Part shown: one piece after another, positions 43,041 through 51,319 of the stretch
Layout of the letters: each line of letters begins with the position of its first letter
Numbering within the stretch: position 1 is the stretch's first letter
Origin: Sodalis sp. dw_96
GTDB taxonomy: Bacteria > Pseudomonadota > Gammaproteobacteria > Enterobacterales > Enterobacteriaceae
Assembly: GCF_018449575.1 (NCBI RefSeq)
Contig: NZ_JAAVUT010000019.1
Span: 40,780 to 104,779 of the forward strand
DNA: 64,000 bases
Direction of reading: 5' to 3'
The notes under the pieces: generated by a model
What the model was told of the DNA's origin: nothing
The model's database searches: none
Seen by the model: only the letters and a program-made list of their open reading frames with translations
Program-made: the position numbers and the translations under genes

Positions 43041-43305
43041 GGCCTCCCTTTAACACGATCGTTGCACGCTGGGTGATGGCGGACCTAGCGTGTCATGTCA
43101 CGCCTGTGGGCGGAAAATCACGCCCGCTTCGACCTCATCGGCGCGGTCTCCCTTTAACAGGTTCGTTGCACGCTCGGTGATCGCGGGCCTACCGTGCTAT
43201 GTGGTGCTCTGTCGGGCAGAAAAACCATGCCCGACTCGACCACATTGGCACGGTCTCCCTTTAACACGATCTTTGCACGCTCGGTGATGGCGGACCTACT
43301 GTGTC
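43041..43305 (+). repeat. tandem repeat of a 104/107-bp unit between accA and ldcC
   Basis: Three starts of one unit (43041, 43145, 43252), each opening with GGtCTCCCTTTAACA, then GTTGCACGCTCGGTGATGGCGGACCTA. The third is cut short near 43305. The first two units each carry a hairpin: GGGCG/CGCCC (43108-43125) and GTCGGGCA/TGCCCGAC (43211-43235), with loops starting GAAAA. The repeats fill most of the 343-base accA-ldcC spacer. Origin and role unknown. Confidence 0.9.
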
Positions 43306-43381
43306 AAAGATGGTGTATTGTCATCTATTATTAGACTGAAGGTTTTTCAGCGAAGCAGCCCGGAAAATAAGGATTGGCTGG

Positions 43382-45544
43382 ATGAATATCATTGCAATTT
43401 TATGTCCGGAACAGGTGTTTTATAAACATGAACCGATCCGGGAATTGGATGAAGCGCTAAAGGCGCGGGGCTTTCAGCTAGTCTATCCCAACGGCAGCGA
43501 GGATTTGTTAAAGCTGATTGAGCAAAATCCCCGGATATGCGGCGTGGTTTTCGACTGGGATCAGCACAGCATGGATCTCTGCACCGAAATCAATGAGCTG
43601 AACGAATATCTGCCGCTGTACGCATTTATCAATACACAGTCATCCCTGGATGTGAGTCTCAATGAAATGCGCATGGTCCTGTATTTCTTTGAATACGGAC
43701 TCGGCGTGGCGGACGATATCAGCAACCGCATACGGCAATACACCGACGAATATATTGACACTATTATTCCGCCTTTCACCAAAGCCCTGTTCAATTACGT
43801 CAAAGAAGGCAAATACACGTTTTGTACGCCCGGTCATATGGCGGGCACGGCTTACCAGAAAAGCCCTGTGGGCAGCCTGTTTTACGATTTTTTTGGCGCC
43901 AACACCCTCAAAGCGGACGTCTCCATATCAGTGACAGAACTAGGATCCTTATTGGATCACTCCGGACCGCATCTGGAGGCGGAAGAGTTTATCGCCCGGG
44001 TGTTTGGTGCCGAACAGAGTTATATGGTAACCAACGGCACCTCCACCGCCAATAAAATGGTGGGCATGTATGCCGCCCCGGCGGGGGGAACGGTGCTGAT
44101 CGATCGCAATTGCCATAAGTCCCTGACGCATTTGCTGATGATGAGCGACGTGGTGCCCCTGTATTTATGTCCGATTCGCAATGCCTACGGTATTTTGGGG
44201 GGCATCCCGAAAAGCCAGTTTCAGCGGGAGAGTATCGCCGCGAAAGTGGCGAATACCCCGCGAGCCAGCTGGCCGGTATATGCGGTAATCACCAATTCTA
44301 CTTATGACGGCTTGCTTTATAACACCCGGTACATAAAAGAAACCCTAGATGTGCCGGCAATTCACTTCGATTCCGCTTGGGTCCCCTACACCCATTTTCA
44401 TCCTATCTACCAGGGTAAAAGCGGGATGAGCGGAGAACGAACCCCGGGTAAAGTCATTTTCGAAACGCAATCCACCCATAAGCTGCTGGCTGCGTTCTCT
44501 CAAGCATCACTCATTCATATTAAAGGTGATTATGACGAACGTACCTTCAACGAAGCCTATATGATGCACACAACCACCTCTCCCAATTACGGTATTGTGG
44601 CTTCCATCGAGACGGCGGCGGCCATGGTGCGCGGTAAATCGGGCCGGCGGCTCATTTTACGCTCCATCGAACGGGCACTGCATTTTCGCAAAGAGGTTCA
44701 GCGGCTGCGGGAGGAGTCGGAAGGTTGGTTCTTCGATATCTGGCAACCGGAAATTATCGATGAGGCGGTATGCTGGCCCATTGAACCCGGCGCCCCCTGG
44801 CATGGCTTCAAGGGTGCCGATGCGGATCATATGTATCTCGATCCGATCAAGGTCACGATACTGACGCCCGGCATGGATGAATTCGGCGCCATGGCCGATG
44901 AAGGCATACCGGCGGCGCTGGTGGCCAAGTTTCTGGATGAGCGCGGCGTGGTGGTTGAAAAAACCGGTCCCTATAATTTGTTGTTCCTGTTCAGCATCGG
45001 TATCGATAAAACCAAGGCCATGAGCCTGTTGAGGGGATTGACCGAGTTTAAACGTTCATTTGATCTTAATTTACGCATCAAGAATATGTTGCCGGACCTC
45101 TATGCGGAGGACCCTGATTTTTACCGGAATATGCGCATACAGGATTTGGCCCGGGGCATACACAACTTGATCCGCCGGCATCGTTTGCCGCAGCTGATGC
45201 TTACCGCCTTCGACGTGTTGCCGGAAATGAAAATGACGCCCCATGACGCTTTCCAGCAACAGGTGCGCGGCAATGTTGAAACCGTGGAGTTGCCGGCGTT
45301 AATCGGTCGTATATCCGCCAATATGCTATTGCCTTATCCGCCGGGCGTGCCGGTGGTGATGCCTGGCGAAATGATCACCGAGCAAAGCCGCGGAGTGTTG
45401 GATTTTCTTATCATGTTATGCAGTATCGGCATCCAGTATCCGGGGTTTGAAACCGACATCCACGGAGCGCAGCTGACGGAGGACGGCCGTTATCTGGTGC
45501 GGGTATTAAAAACCGATCCCGCCGGTGGCGAAAGCCCGGTCTAG
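43382..45544 (+). CDS. ldcC: lysine decarboxylase LdcC
   Basis: PLP-dependent fold-III decarboxylase making cadaverine from lysine, a decameric cytosolic enzyme. It has 720 residues (713 in E. coli). An N-terminal wing domain (MNIIAILCPEQVFYKHEPIRELDEAL) is followed by the core with FCTPGHMAGTAYQKSPVG, HFDSAWVPYTHFHPIY and the PLP lysine in FETQSTHKLLAAFSQAS. Adjacency to accA and lack of a cadB neighbour favour the constitutive LdcC over CadA. AAGGA precedes the ATG. Its stop overlaps that of the converging chaperone gene in CTAG. Confidence 0.93.
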   Translation: MNIIAILCPEQVFYKHEPIRELDEALKARGFQLVYPNGSEDLLKLIEQNPRICGVVFDWDQHSMDLCTEINELNEYLPLYAFINTQSSLDVSLNEMRMVLYFFEYGLGVADDISNRIRQYTDEYIDTIIPPFTKALFNYVKEGKYTFCTPGHMAGTAYQKSPVGSLFYDFFGANTLKADVSISVTELGSLLDHSGPHLEAEEFIARVFGAEQSYMVTNGTSTANKMVGMYAAPAGGTVLIDRNCHKSLTHLLMMSDVVPLYLCPIRNAYGILGGIPKSQFQRESIAAKVANTPRASWPVYAVITNSTYDGLLYNTRYIKETLDVPAIHFDSAWVPYTHFHPIYQGKSGMSGERTPGKVIFETQSTHKLLAAFSQASLIHIKGDYDERTFNEAYMMHTTTSPNYGIVASIETAAAMVRGKSGRRLILRSIERALHFRKEVQRLREESEGWFFDIWQPEIIDEAVCWPIEPGAPWHGFKGADADHMYLDPIKVTILTPGMDEFGAMADEGIPAALVAKFLDERGVVVEKTGPYNLLFLFSIGIDKTKAMSLLRGLTEFKRSFDLNLRIKNMLPDLYAEDPDFYRNMRIQDLARGIHNLIRRHRLPQLMLTAFDVLPEMKMTPHDAFQQQVRGNVETVELPALIGRISANMLLPYPPGVPVVMPGEMITEQSRGVLDFLIMLCSIGIQYPGFETDIHGAQLTEDGRYLVRVLKTDPAGGESPV

Positions 45545-45879
45545 CCTGGGACGAAAAATTTTTTGGCCGATGAAATATCAACGATGAATGTGTTGAAATG
45601 CTGCGCCATATCGACGGCGGATGCTTCTTTATAAACCGCCCGTCGGGCCACCACGATATCCTCCGCCGCGCCGTAAAGGGTGTCGCCCTGGCAGTTGAGC
45701 GTCAGCAACGCCAATAGCGCATGCTGCTCGTGAGGCACGGGGAAACAGGGGCAAAGTAGGGTGATGTCGTCACCCTGTTCGCCAAGGTAAATAAACGTGT
45801 CTACATCGATCTTAAAGACATTGTCTTCATCGGGAAGCAGCTCAAAATGGTCATAAACCGACTGAATAAATCTCTCCAT
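45541..45879 (-). CDS. type III secretion chaperone of the SigE/IpgE (CesT-like) type
   Basis: 112-residue acidic protein beginning MERFIQSVYDHFELLPDEDNVFKIDVDTFIYLG, with the size (SigE 113), the start and the alpha/beta pattern of class-IA effector chaperones. It lies directly downstream of the SopB-like gene, the order of sigD-sigE in Salmonella and ipgD-ipgE in Shigella. AGGTGA, which overlaps the sopB stop, is 6 bases before the ATG at 45879. An in-frame GTG at 45888 is an alternative. It is expected to bind the N-terminus of the phosphatase before secretion. Sequence similarity is modest, so context carries much of the call. Confidence 0.82.
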   Translation of the reverse strand: MERFIQSVYDHFELLPDEDNVFKIDVDTFIYLGEQGDDITLLCPCFPVPHEQHALLALLTLNCQGDTLYGAAEDIVVARRAVYKEASAVDMAQHFNTFIVDISSAKKFFVPG

Positions 45880-45888
45880 TTCAATCAC

Positions 45889-47553
45889 CTATACATAGTC
45901 GGATAAGCCTTTACCTCTATCCGCGATTTCATTATTTCCAATACGCTCGCGCAGCGTTAAACCGCCGATAATCGCATTGACCAGTTTGCTGTTTTTAAGG
46001 GATTTATTTCCCTCGGCCCCGGTATTGTATTTTTGTATTTCTTGATTGCCGCTATTAAGCAGGACCGTTTGCATCAGGCGCTGTCCCTCTTTATTCAACC
46101 TACCAATTGCGTCGCCGGCCAGACCCATATGGGCCGCCGCAGCCGCACGCTTCATTTCCACGTCCAGCATACCGGTGCGATCCTTGCCGCTTTTACAGTT
46201 CCAGCAGGGCACAATGCCGATTTCATGGGATAACAATCCGATGCGCAACGCGGCTTTATAGGGTTCGCCGCCGTCGTTATGATGAGATTTGTTAGCAATA
46301 ATGGTTTTTAATTGCTTTGCCAGCAGGGTCACCCGCTCGGCATTTTTCGGCGCGGTGGCGAGGTATTGCCCCACCCATCCACCGGGAGCGGCATCCGGCG
46401 TGAGATTATTCCCTAATAATTTATGTAATGCGCCCTGGTTCATCTTATCCGACATACCATGACCCAATTTTAATAGACCCAATGCCAGTTCGTTAACGCC
46501 GAAGTTAAATGCGGCCACATCCACCTTGATATTTACCGGCACCACTTCCCCGTGGGAATTTCTGATATTCAATACCAAGGGCTTGGCGCTAATGGGTGCC
46601 CATGCCGCTAACTGGTCGTTGAGTTGGGACTTTTCCGTCAAAGGACCAATATCAACAGGTGTCAGTAAGCTGGTGGATGTCAACGCCAGCTCCACCTGGC
46701 CGCCCGCCAAAGCCTGCGCCATTTTGTCCGGTTGCAGGTATAGGGCGGCGGTAACCACCTCTTTGGCCCGGGCCAGCGCTCCCTCGCGGCGTTCTTCGCT
46801 ATGTGCCATGAGGTCGTAAGGGCTGAGCACCCCATGACGTATGCCCTTAAACAGGGTGCGCCGGGTATCCCCCTGGGCCACGGAAAACGTCGAGGACCAC
46901 AGGTTCACCGCATGGGTGGTTTCGTCACTGGACTTGCTGCAAATACCCTTGTCGTTATAGCCGGCGGCAAAAACGTTTTCTGCGCCTGATTTCATCTGTG
47001 CGGCGGGAATATGGGTGCTGAAAAACTGATTATCGGCATAGCTAAAATCTGTTTTAACAGTATCCCAACGGGCATGATTCAGCAAATCCTTGATATTATT
47101 TTCAAGCTGATGCCTGGCTTCCCGTTTCGCTTCATTGCGGCTACAGCCGGTTTTCTCCTTTATACAGGCGGCGAGATTATCGATGATCTCTTTTTTTAAC
47201 GCCAGCATGGCTGAAATCTCTTTTTTACCCGCCGGCGTCATGATGTCATCAAGGTCATCCTCGTTATCAAGCATCATTTCAAATTCTTCGCTTCTTTTTT
47301 GGCCTGCCAAACTGCGAATTGCCCGCCCGCCCGCCCGCAAATGCAACAATCGTAATGATTGTATCTGGCCGCGTACGGTGATTGCCGGCCCCCGGCCCTT
47401 GGCAATGCTCGCCGGCGCATGGGGTTGTGGCGTATTAATCTGCCGGAAAATGCTTTGAATAACATCCGACTTGCTCTTGTCGACAACCTGCGCCATTTTT
47501 TGCGCCGAATAAAATCGTAAGGGGGCCAATAGTGGATGTAGGGGAAGTCGCAT
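45889..47553 (-). CDS. sopB: SopB/SigD/IpgD-family inositol phosphate phosphatase, type III secretion effector
   Basis: Secreted effector that dephosphorylates phosphoinositides and inositol phosphates in host cells, altering membrane ruffling, vacuole traffic and Akt signalling in known members. The active-site signature is CWNCKSGKDRTGMLDVE. The nucleophile Cys453 is followed by exactly 101 residues, as in Salmonella SopB (C460 of 561). The second family motif FNFGVNELALGLLKLG is near residue 350. The ATG at 47553 (554 residues) is chosen because AAGGA lies 6 bases before it. A start at 47580 has none. The N-terminus before residue 90 is poorly conserved, consistent with a secretion signal and chaperone site. 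The gene and its upstream 440 bases are AT-rich. No secretion apparatus is in the window. Confidence 0.93.
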   Translation of the reverse strand: MRLPLHPLLAPLRFYSAQKMAQVVDKSKSDVIQSIFRQINTPQPHAPASIAKGRGPAITVRGQIQSLRLLHLRAGGRAIRSLAGQKRSEEFEMMLDNEDDLDDIMTPAGKKEISAMLALKKEIIDNLAACIKEKTGCSRNEAKREARHQLENNIKDLLNHARWDTVKTDFSYADNQFFSTHIPAAQMKSGAENVFAAGYNDKGICSKSSDETTHAVNLWSSTFSVAQGDTRRTLFKGIRHGVLSPYDLMAHSEERREGALARAKEVVTAALYLQPDKMAQALAGGQVELALTSTSLLTPVDIGPLTEKSQLNDQLAAWAPISAKPLVLNIRNSHGEVVPVNIKVDVAAFNFGVNELALGLLKLGHGMSDKMNQGALHKLLGNNLTPDAAPGGWVGQYLATAPKNAERVTLLAKQLKTIIANKSHHNDGGEPYKAALRIGLLSHEIGIVPCWNCKSGKDRTGMLDVEMKRAAAAAHMGLAGDAIGRLNKEGQRLMQTVLLNSGNQEIQKYNTGAEGNKSLKNSKLVNAIIGGLTLRERIGNNEIADRGKGLSDYV

Positions 47554-47619
47554 AAGTATCCTTCGGATGCAATCATCCATATATATATGTCATTTGACCT
47601 GATAATAGAGCATATAGGT

Positions 47620-47647
47620 ATTGTTGACTATTTAGGAAGTCGACAAT
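47620..47647. promoter_or_regulatory. inverted repeat upstream of the sopB-like gene
   Basis: ATTGTTGACT (47620-47629) and AGTCGACAAT (47638-47647) match as an inverted repeat at 9 of 10 positions across an 8-base centre. It lies 67-94 bases before the sopB start codon in an AT-rich stretch. The dyad form suggests a regulator site. The rest of the 443-base spacer 47554-47996 shows nothing else clear on the sopB side. Confidence 0.45.
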
Positions 47648-47902
47648 AAGCGTTTTATGCATCTTATTGTTAATGCAATTACTAATAAGAAGTTTTAATA
47701 ATAGGATATCGATCAGCTTGTTTATATCATTGAATTAGGTGCAGCATAGTAGTCTATAATATTAAGAAAATTAATGATGGCTATTTTTCGTTAGACTATT
47801 TTATTCCTTTTGGAATCGATAAGGGTGTCGGCCTTGATATGCTCGAGACCGATGACGGACGGATCGATGCCGGGCCTCGATGCCGTCGGGCGCAGGGACT
47901 TA

Positions 47903-47931
47903 TTTATCCGGGACCCGCCTCGGGGTATACT
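47903..47931 (+). promoter_or_regulatory. possible promoter of yaeR-tilS
   Basis: TTTATC, 17 bases, TATACT (47926-47931), about 65 bases before the yaeR start. The -10 is good and the -35 weak. Confidence 0.4.
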
Positions 47932-47996
47932 CTGCCGATTGACGCGCGGGGCAGCTAATGTGAACCGTAAAAGATAAGCCGGGAAGTGAAACGCTG

Positions 47997-48386
47997 ATGC
48001 TTAAACTTAAAAAAATACATCATATCGCCATTATCGCGGCGGATTATGCAGTCAGTAAGCGCTTTTATTGCGATATCATGGGATTTACATTGCAAAGTGA
48101 AGTGTATCGCGCTGAGCGGGCTTCCTGGAAAGGCGATCTGGCGCTGAACGGCGTTTATCTCATCGAGTTGTTTTCTTTTCCCGACGCGCCGGCACGCCTT
48201 AGCCACCCTGAAGCCCTGGGGTTGCGTCATCTGGCTTTCGGCGTCGACAATCTGGCGGATGCCGTGGCGTCGCTGTCAAACGCGGGTGTTGTGGTGGAAC
48301 CTATCCGCCGGGATGCCTTGACGGATAAACAGTTTACCTTTTTCAGCGATCCCGACGGATTGCCGCTGGAACTCTATGAAGCCTGA
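47997..48386 (+). CDS. yaeR: VOC-family protein YaeR (GloA2)
   Basis: 129-residue vicinal-oxygen-chelate protein. It begins MLKLKKIHHIAIIAADYAVSKRFYCDIMGFTL and ends SDPDGLPLELYEA, giving one glyoxalase I-like domain whose metal ligands are the early His and the late Glu. The true substrate is not established. It was named GloA2 by resemblance. As in E. coli it precedes tilS, here overlapping it by 11 bases. Confidence 0.92.
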   Translation: MLKLKKIHHIAIIAADYAVSKRFYCDIMGFTLQSEVYRAERASWKGDLALNGVYLIELFSFPDAPARLSHPEALGLRHLAFGVDNLADAVASLSNAGVVVEPIRRDALTDKQFTFFSDPDGLPLELYEA

Positions 48387-49923
48387 TCACACCCCCCGAA
48401 CCGCCGCCGCGCATGATCCCGTTTCGCCCGTAAACGACCTCGGCTTGGCCGAGGGTGAATTCGCTCAAGTCGTTAGTGAACCACCTCCGGCCGATAAGGA
48501 TCTAGTCCCAACCCTGAAAGAACTCGCCCCGGACAACAATGACATCGGCCCGTCCGCTGGTGAACTACCCCGCGGCCGGGCGACATCCGATCCCACCATG
48601 ATGCTTTGCGAATATCTTGCAGAAACATTGGGGTCACGCAGAAGGCTGCTGGTGGCCTTTAGCGGTGGTTTGGATTCCACCGTGTTACTGGATGCCCTGG
48701 TCTGGCTGCGGCAGCGGCGATGGCCCGATTTGGCTCTTCGCGGGGTTTATATACACCATGGCTTGAGTCTTCACGCCGATGAATGGGCGGCCCATTGCCG
48801 GGCTCAGTGCCTGCGTCTGGACGTGGGGTTTCAATCCATACCGGTGCGGGTCAACCCCGAGTCGGCCGGCCTGGAAGCGGCGGCGCGGGAAGCGCGTTAC
48901 CTGGCGTTGCAACAGGCGCTGTTACCCGGTGAGACCCTGGTCACCGCTCAGCATCTGGATGATCAAAGTGAAACCTTCCTGTTGGCGTTAAAACGAGGCA
49001 GCGGCCCGGCAGGGTTGTCGGCCATGGCGGTATCCACGCCATTTCACGGCCAAGAGCTTTTGCGGCCTCTTCTGGATTGGAGCCGGGGGCAATTGCAAGA
49101 TTATGCCCGGCGTCGCCGGTTGCGCTGGATTGAAGACGACAGTAACCGGGATGAGCGTTTCGACCGAAATTTTCTTCGCCTGCAAATCATGCCCCTATTG
49201 ACCCGGCGATGGCCGCATTTCGGCCAGGCGGTGGCGCGCAGCGCCCGGCTGTGTGCCGATCAGGAGGCTTTACTGGATGAATTGCTGCAAGAGACGCTGG
49301 AACGGTTAACCCTGCCCGACGGTTCTCTGGACGTCGCGCCCATGGTGGCCATGAGCGCTTCGCGGCGGGGCGCGCTATTACGGCGCTGGCTGGCAGGCGC
49401 GGGGGCGCGGATGCCGGCCAAAGATCAGCTGGAGCGCCTATGGGTCGAGGTGGCGCTCAGCAGGCCGGATGCGGAACCCCGTTTTCAATTAGCGGATCGG
49501 CAGGTGCGGCGGTTTCGCCATCGGCTGTATCTTTTGCCATTATGGCGTCCGCTGAAAGACCTGATTCTTCCCTGGACGAAAACCAGCCGTCCTTTGGCAT
49601 TGCCGGATGACCTGGGTTGTTTGCAGCGGACCAGGACGGGTGTGGCGGTGCGGGCCGCCGGTGAGAATGAAAAGGTCACGGTTAGATTTGCCGCCGGCGG
49701 CAAATTACATATTGCCGGTCGACGGCACGGACTGAAAATAAAAAAATTATGGCAGGAGCTGGGTATTGCCCCCTGGTTGCGTGAGCGAACGCCCCTGATA
49801 TTTTATAATGAGGTATTGATTGCCGCGCCAGGGATATTCACCACCCGCGAGGGGCAGACACAGGATGACCAAAGGGTTTGGTATATAGAATGGCTGGGCG
49901 GTAAAAACGGCAACGGGCAGTAA
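48376..49923 (+). CDS. tilS: tRNA(Ile)-lysidine synthase TilS with N-terminal extension
   Basis: ATP-dependent enzyme that puts lysine on C34 of tRNA-Ile (CAU), changing it to read AUA. The PP-loop is LLVAFSGGLDSTVLLDAL, and VTAQHLDDQSETFLLALKRGSGPAGLSAM and WIEDDSNRDERFDRNFLR follow. The C-terminal domain ends near LKIKKLWQELGIAPWLRERTPLIFYNEVLIAAPGIF. From the ATG at 48376, inside the end of yaeR, it has 515 residues, about 80 more than E. coli. The extra N-terminus (Pro-, Glu- and Asp-rich, no fold evident) may be real. Alternatively translation starts at 48598 or 48601 (MMLCEYLAETLG), which lack a clear ribosome site. Confidence 0.94.
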   Translation: MKPDHTPRTAAAHDPVSPVNDLGLAEGEFAQVVSEPPPADKDLVPTLKELAPDNNDIGPSAGELPRGRATSDPTMMLCEYLAETLGSRRRLLVAFSGGLDSTVLLDALVWLRQRRWPDLALRGVYIHHGLSLHADEWAAHCRAQCLRLDVGFQSIPVRVNPESAGLEAAAREARYLALQQALLPGETLVTAQHLDDQSETFLLALKRGSGPAGLSAMAVSTPFHGQELLRPLLDWSRGQLQDYARRRRLRWIEDDSNRDERFDRNFLRLQIMPLLTRRWPHFGQAVARSARLCADQEALLDELLQETLERLTLPDGSLDVAPMVAMSASRRGALLRRWLAGAGARMPAKDQLERLWVEVALSRPDAEPRFQLADRQVRRFRHRLYLLPLWRPLKDLILPWTKTSRPLALPDDLGCLQRTRTGVAVRAAGENEKVTVRFAAGGKLHIAGRRHGLKIKKLWQELGIAPWLRERTPLIFYNEVLIAAPGIFTTREGQTQDDQRVWYIEWLGGKNGNGQ

Positions 49924-49965
49924 GTAGGATACTGCCCGTCAGGGGGAAGGGGCCGCGCGAAGCGG

Positions 49966-50223
49966 TTAAACGCTGACCACCACCGTGCCAAGCTCCGGAT
50001 GGGTGAAACTGGCGATATGATCCAACCGCAGGTCGTGACTGGTGCCCGCATCGTCAATTACCAGATATTCCACATGCTTTCTTGAGATCATATCACGCGC
50101 TACGCCGTTCACGGTATCTCCATTCCGAAGCGTCAAGGCAAGTACCCAATGGCGCTGACAGGCGAGCTCAAGATTATCGTAATCATCGCAATTAATGGGT
50201 TGATATTCTTCATTCGTTGACAT
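49966..50223 (-). CDS. rof: Rho-binding antiterminator Rof
   Basis: Small inhibitor that binds Rho and blocks its RNA loading. It has 85 residues (84 in E. coli). It begins MSTNEEYQPINCDDYDNLELACQRH and ends LDHIASFTHPELGTVVVSV. E. coli has yaeP directly upstream in the same operon. No yaeP-like frame is seen here, only a very short reading frame at 50252-50278. Divergent from yaeQ and convergent with tilS. Confidence 0.95.
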   Translation of the reverse strand: MSTNEEYQPINCDDYDNLELACQRHWVLALTLRNGDTVNGVARDMISRKHVEYLVIDDAGTSHDLRLDHIASFTHPELGTVVVSV

Positions 50224-50251
50224 AATAGCTCACCTACATGTTACGGCGGTG

Positions 50252-50278
50252 TTACCGCCTATTCCCTGAGGGCGGCAT
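50252..50278 (-). CDS. possible 8-codon leader peptide upstream of rof
   Basis: ATG at 50278 opens MPPSGNRR and a TAA. A perfect AGGAGG (50286-50291) lies 7 bases before it, far stronger than the ribosome sites of most genes here. The same sequence can fold (AGGAG/CTCCT around the site, and GGCGGT/ACCGCC over the end), so the leader may be regulated. No homologue is known to me. Confidence 0.35.
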   Translation of the reverse strand: MPPSGNRR

Positions 50279-50341
50279 AAGGAGTCCTCCTGAAGAGGTT
50301 CTTATCCCGCCACCATCGTTCAACAGTAATTTCCTTATCAG

Positions 50342-50350
50342 ACTATAGCA
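50342..50350 (-). promoter_or_regulatory. possible rof promoter, extended -10
   Basis: On the minus strand TGCTATAGT (TG plus one base, then TATAGT at 50342-50347). It lies in the 247-base rof-yaeQ divergent spacer, about 120 bases before rof and about 64 before the 8-codon frame. No -35 is evident. Confidence 0.45.
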
Positions 50351-50470
50351 CAGAGCATCCATTTCTCTGTCATTAATGGCGCCGGTGACCGCCCGTTTTG
50401 TCGCTTTTCTGGCGACACACTGGCATTGTCGGTTACACTGCCGGGCCTGAACTAACCGAATGAGGATATA

Positions 50471-51016
50471 ATGGCATTAAAAGCAACCATTCATAAAGCG
50501 GCGGTTAATATCGCCGATATGGATCGAAACTATTTCTCGGATGTTAACCTGGTTTTAGCACAACATCCTTCGGAAACGCCACAACGCATGATGTTACGCT
50601 TGCTGGCCTGGGTCTATCACGCCCATGACCATCTTGAATTTACCAAAGGTCTCAGCGCGGAAGATGAACCGGCGTTATGGCTGCGCAGCGACAGCGGCGA
50701 ACTGGAGTTATGGATTGAATTGGGACTGCCGGATGAAAAAAGGCTGCGCAAAGCCTGCCATGTGGCGCGCCAGGTGGTGTTGTATGCCTATAACGAACGG
50801 GCGGCGCGAGTTTGGTGGCAGCAGGCCGGGCCAAACCTGACCCAGCACGGTAATCTCTGCGTACGCTTTGTCGATGATGGGCAGATGGCCCAATTGGCGG
50901 CTCTGGCAGCACGCAATATGTCCCTGCAGGCAACGCTGCAAGACGGGCTGATGTGGCTTTCCGACCAGCAAACCCAGCTGGAAATCACGTTACAGACCTG
51001 GAAAGACGCGGTTTAA
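50471..51016 (+). CDS. yaeQ: YaeQ family protein
   Basis: 181 residues, the E. coli length. A PD-(D/E)XK nuclease-like fold protein first noted as a suppressor of rfaH defects. Its molecular role is unknown. It begins [24 protein letters not shown] and contains [13 protein letters not shown] and [28 protein letters not shown], the last with the acidic residues of the nuclease-like core. TGAGGATATA precedes the ATG. Confidence 0.95.
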   Translation: MALKATIHKAAVNIADMDRNYFSDVNLVLAQHPSETPQRMMLRLLAWVYHAHDHLEFTKGLSAEDEPALWLRSDSGELELWIELGLPDEKRLRKACHVARQVVLYAYNERAARVWWQQAGPNLTQHGNLCVRFVDDGQMAQLAALAARNMSLQATLQDGLMWLSDQQTQLEITLQTWKDAV

Positions 51017-51319
51017 GGGTCGTGAATCACGCTTGGGGCCTCACCGCGGGCAACACCCGGCGTCGTTGCGTCGATCCGAAATATCGGCGGCATGAAACCG
51101 AATAAAAGAGACTGACAGCCGCGGGCCCCTGCCGGTGCATCCGTTGGCTTAAATATTGATTAACCTGATCCTGCGTTGACTCGGCGCAATCGCAAAAGTT
51201 AATGTTCGCTATCATTTATAAATAGACGGTGGCCGCTTCAATAGGACAATGCCTGCGGGTATTTAGGGCCTCGACAACGTTTATTGCGAATAACTCTGGC
51301 GAATAAGGATATCATATTT
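51017..51319 (+). other. spacer before the giant gene, weak promoter-like sequence only
   Basis: 303 bases. The left half resembles core DNA and the right half is AT-rich. TTGACT at 51176-51181 has a 17-base spacing to TTAATG, and TATCAT and TATAAA follow downstream. None forms a convincing promoter. No terminator for yaeQ was found. Confidence 0.3.

Noticed and set aside
43090..43287. 65-codon frame in the accA-ldcC repeats
   Set aside because: It consists of the tandem repeat itself, with no ribosome site or conservation.
43041..43305. CRISPR array
   Set aside because: Units of 104-107 bp in only two and a half copies, no short repeats with unique spacers, and no cas genes.
50224..50470. 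yaeP gene upstream of rof
   Set aside because: No frame resembling the 66-residue YaeP is present on the minus strand. Only the 8-codon frame is seen.
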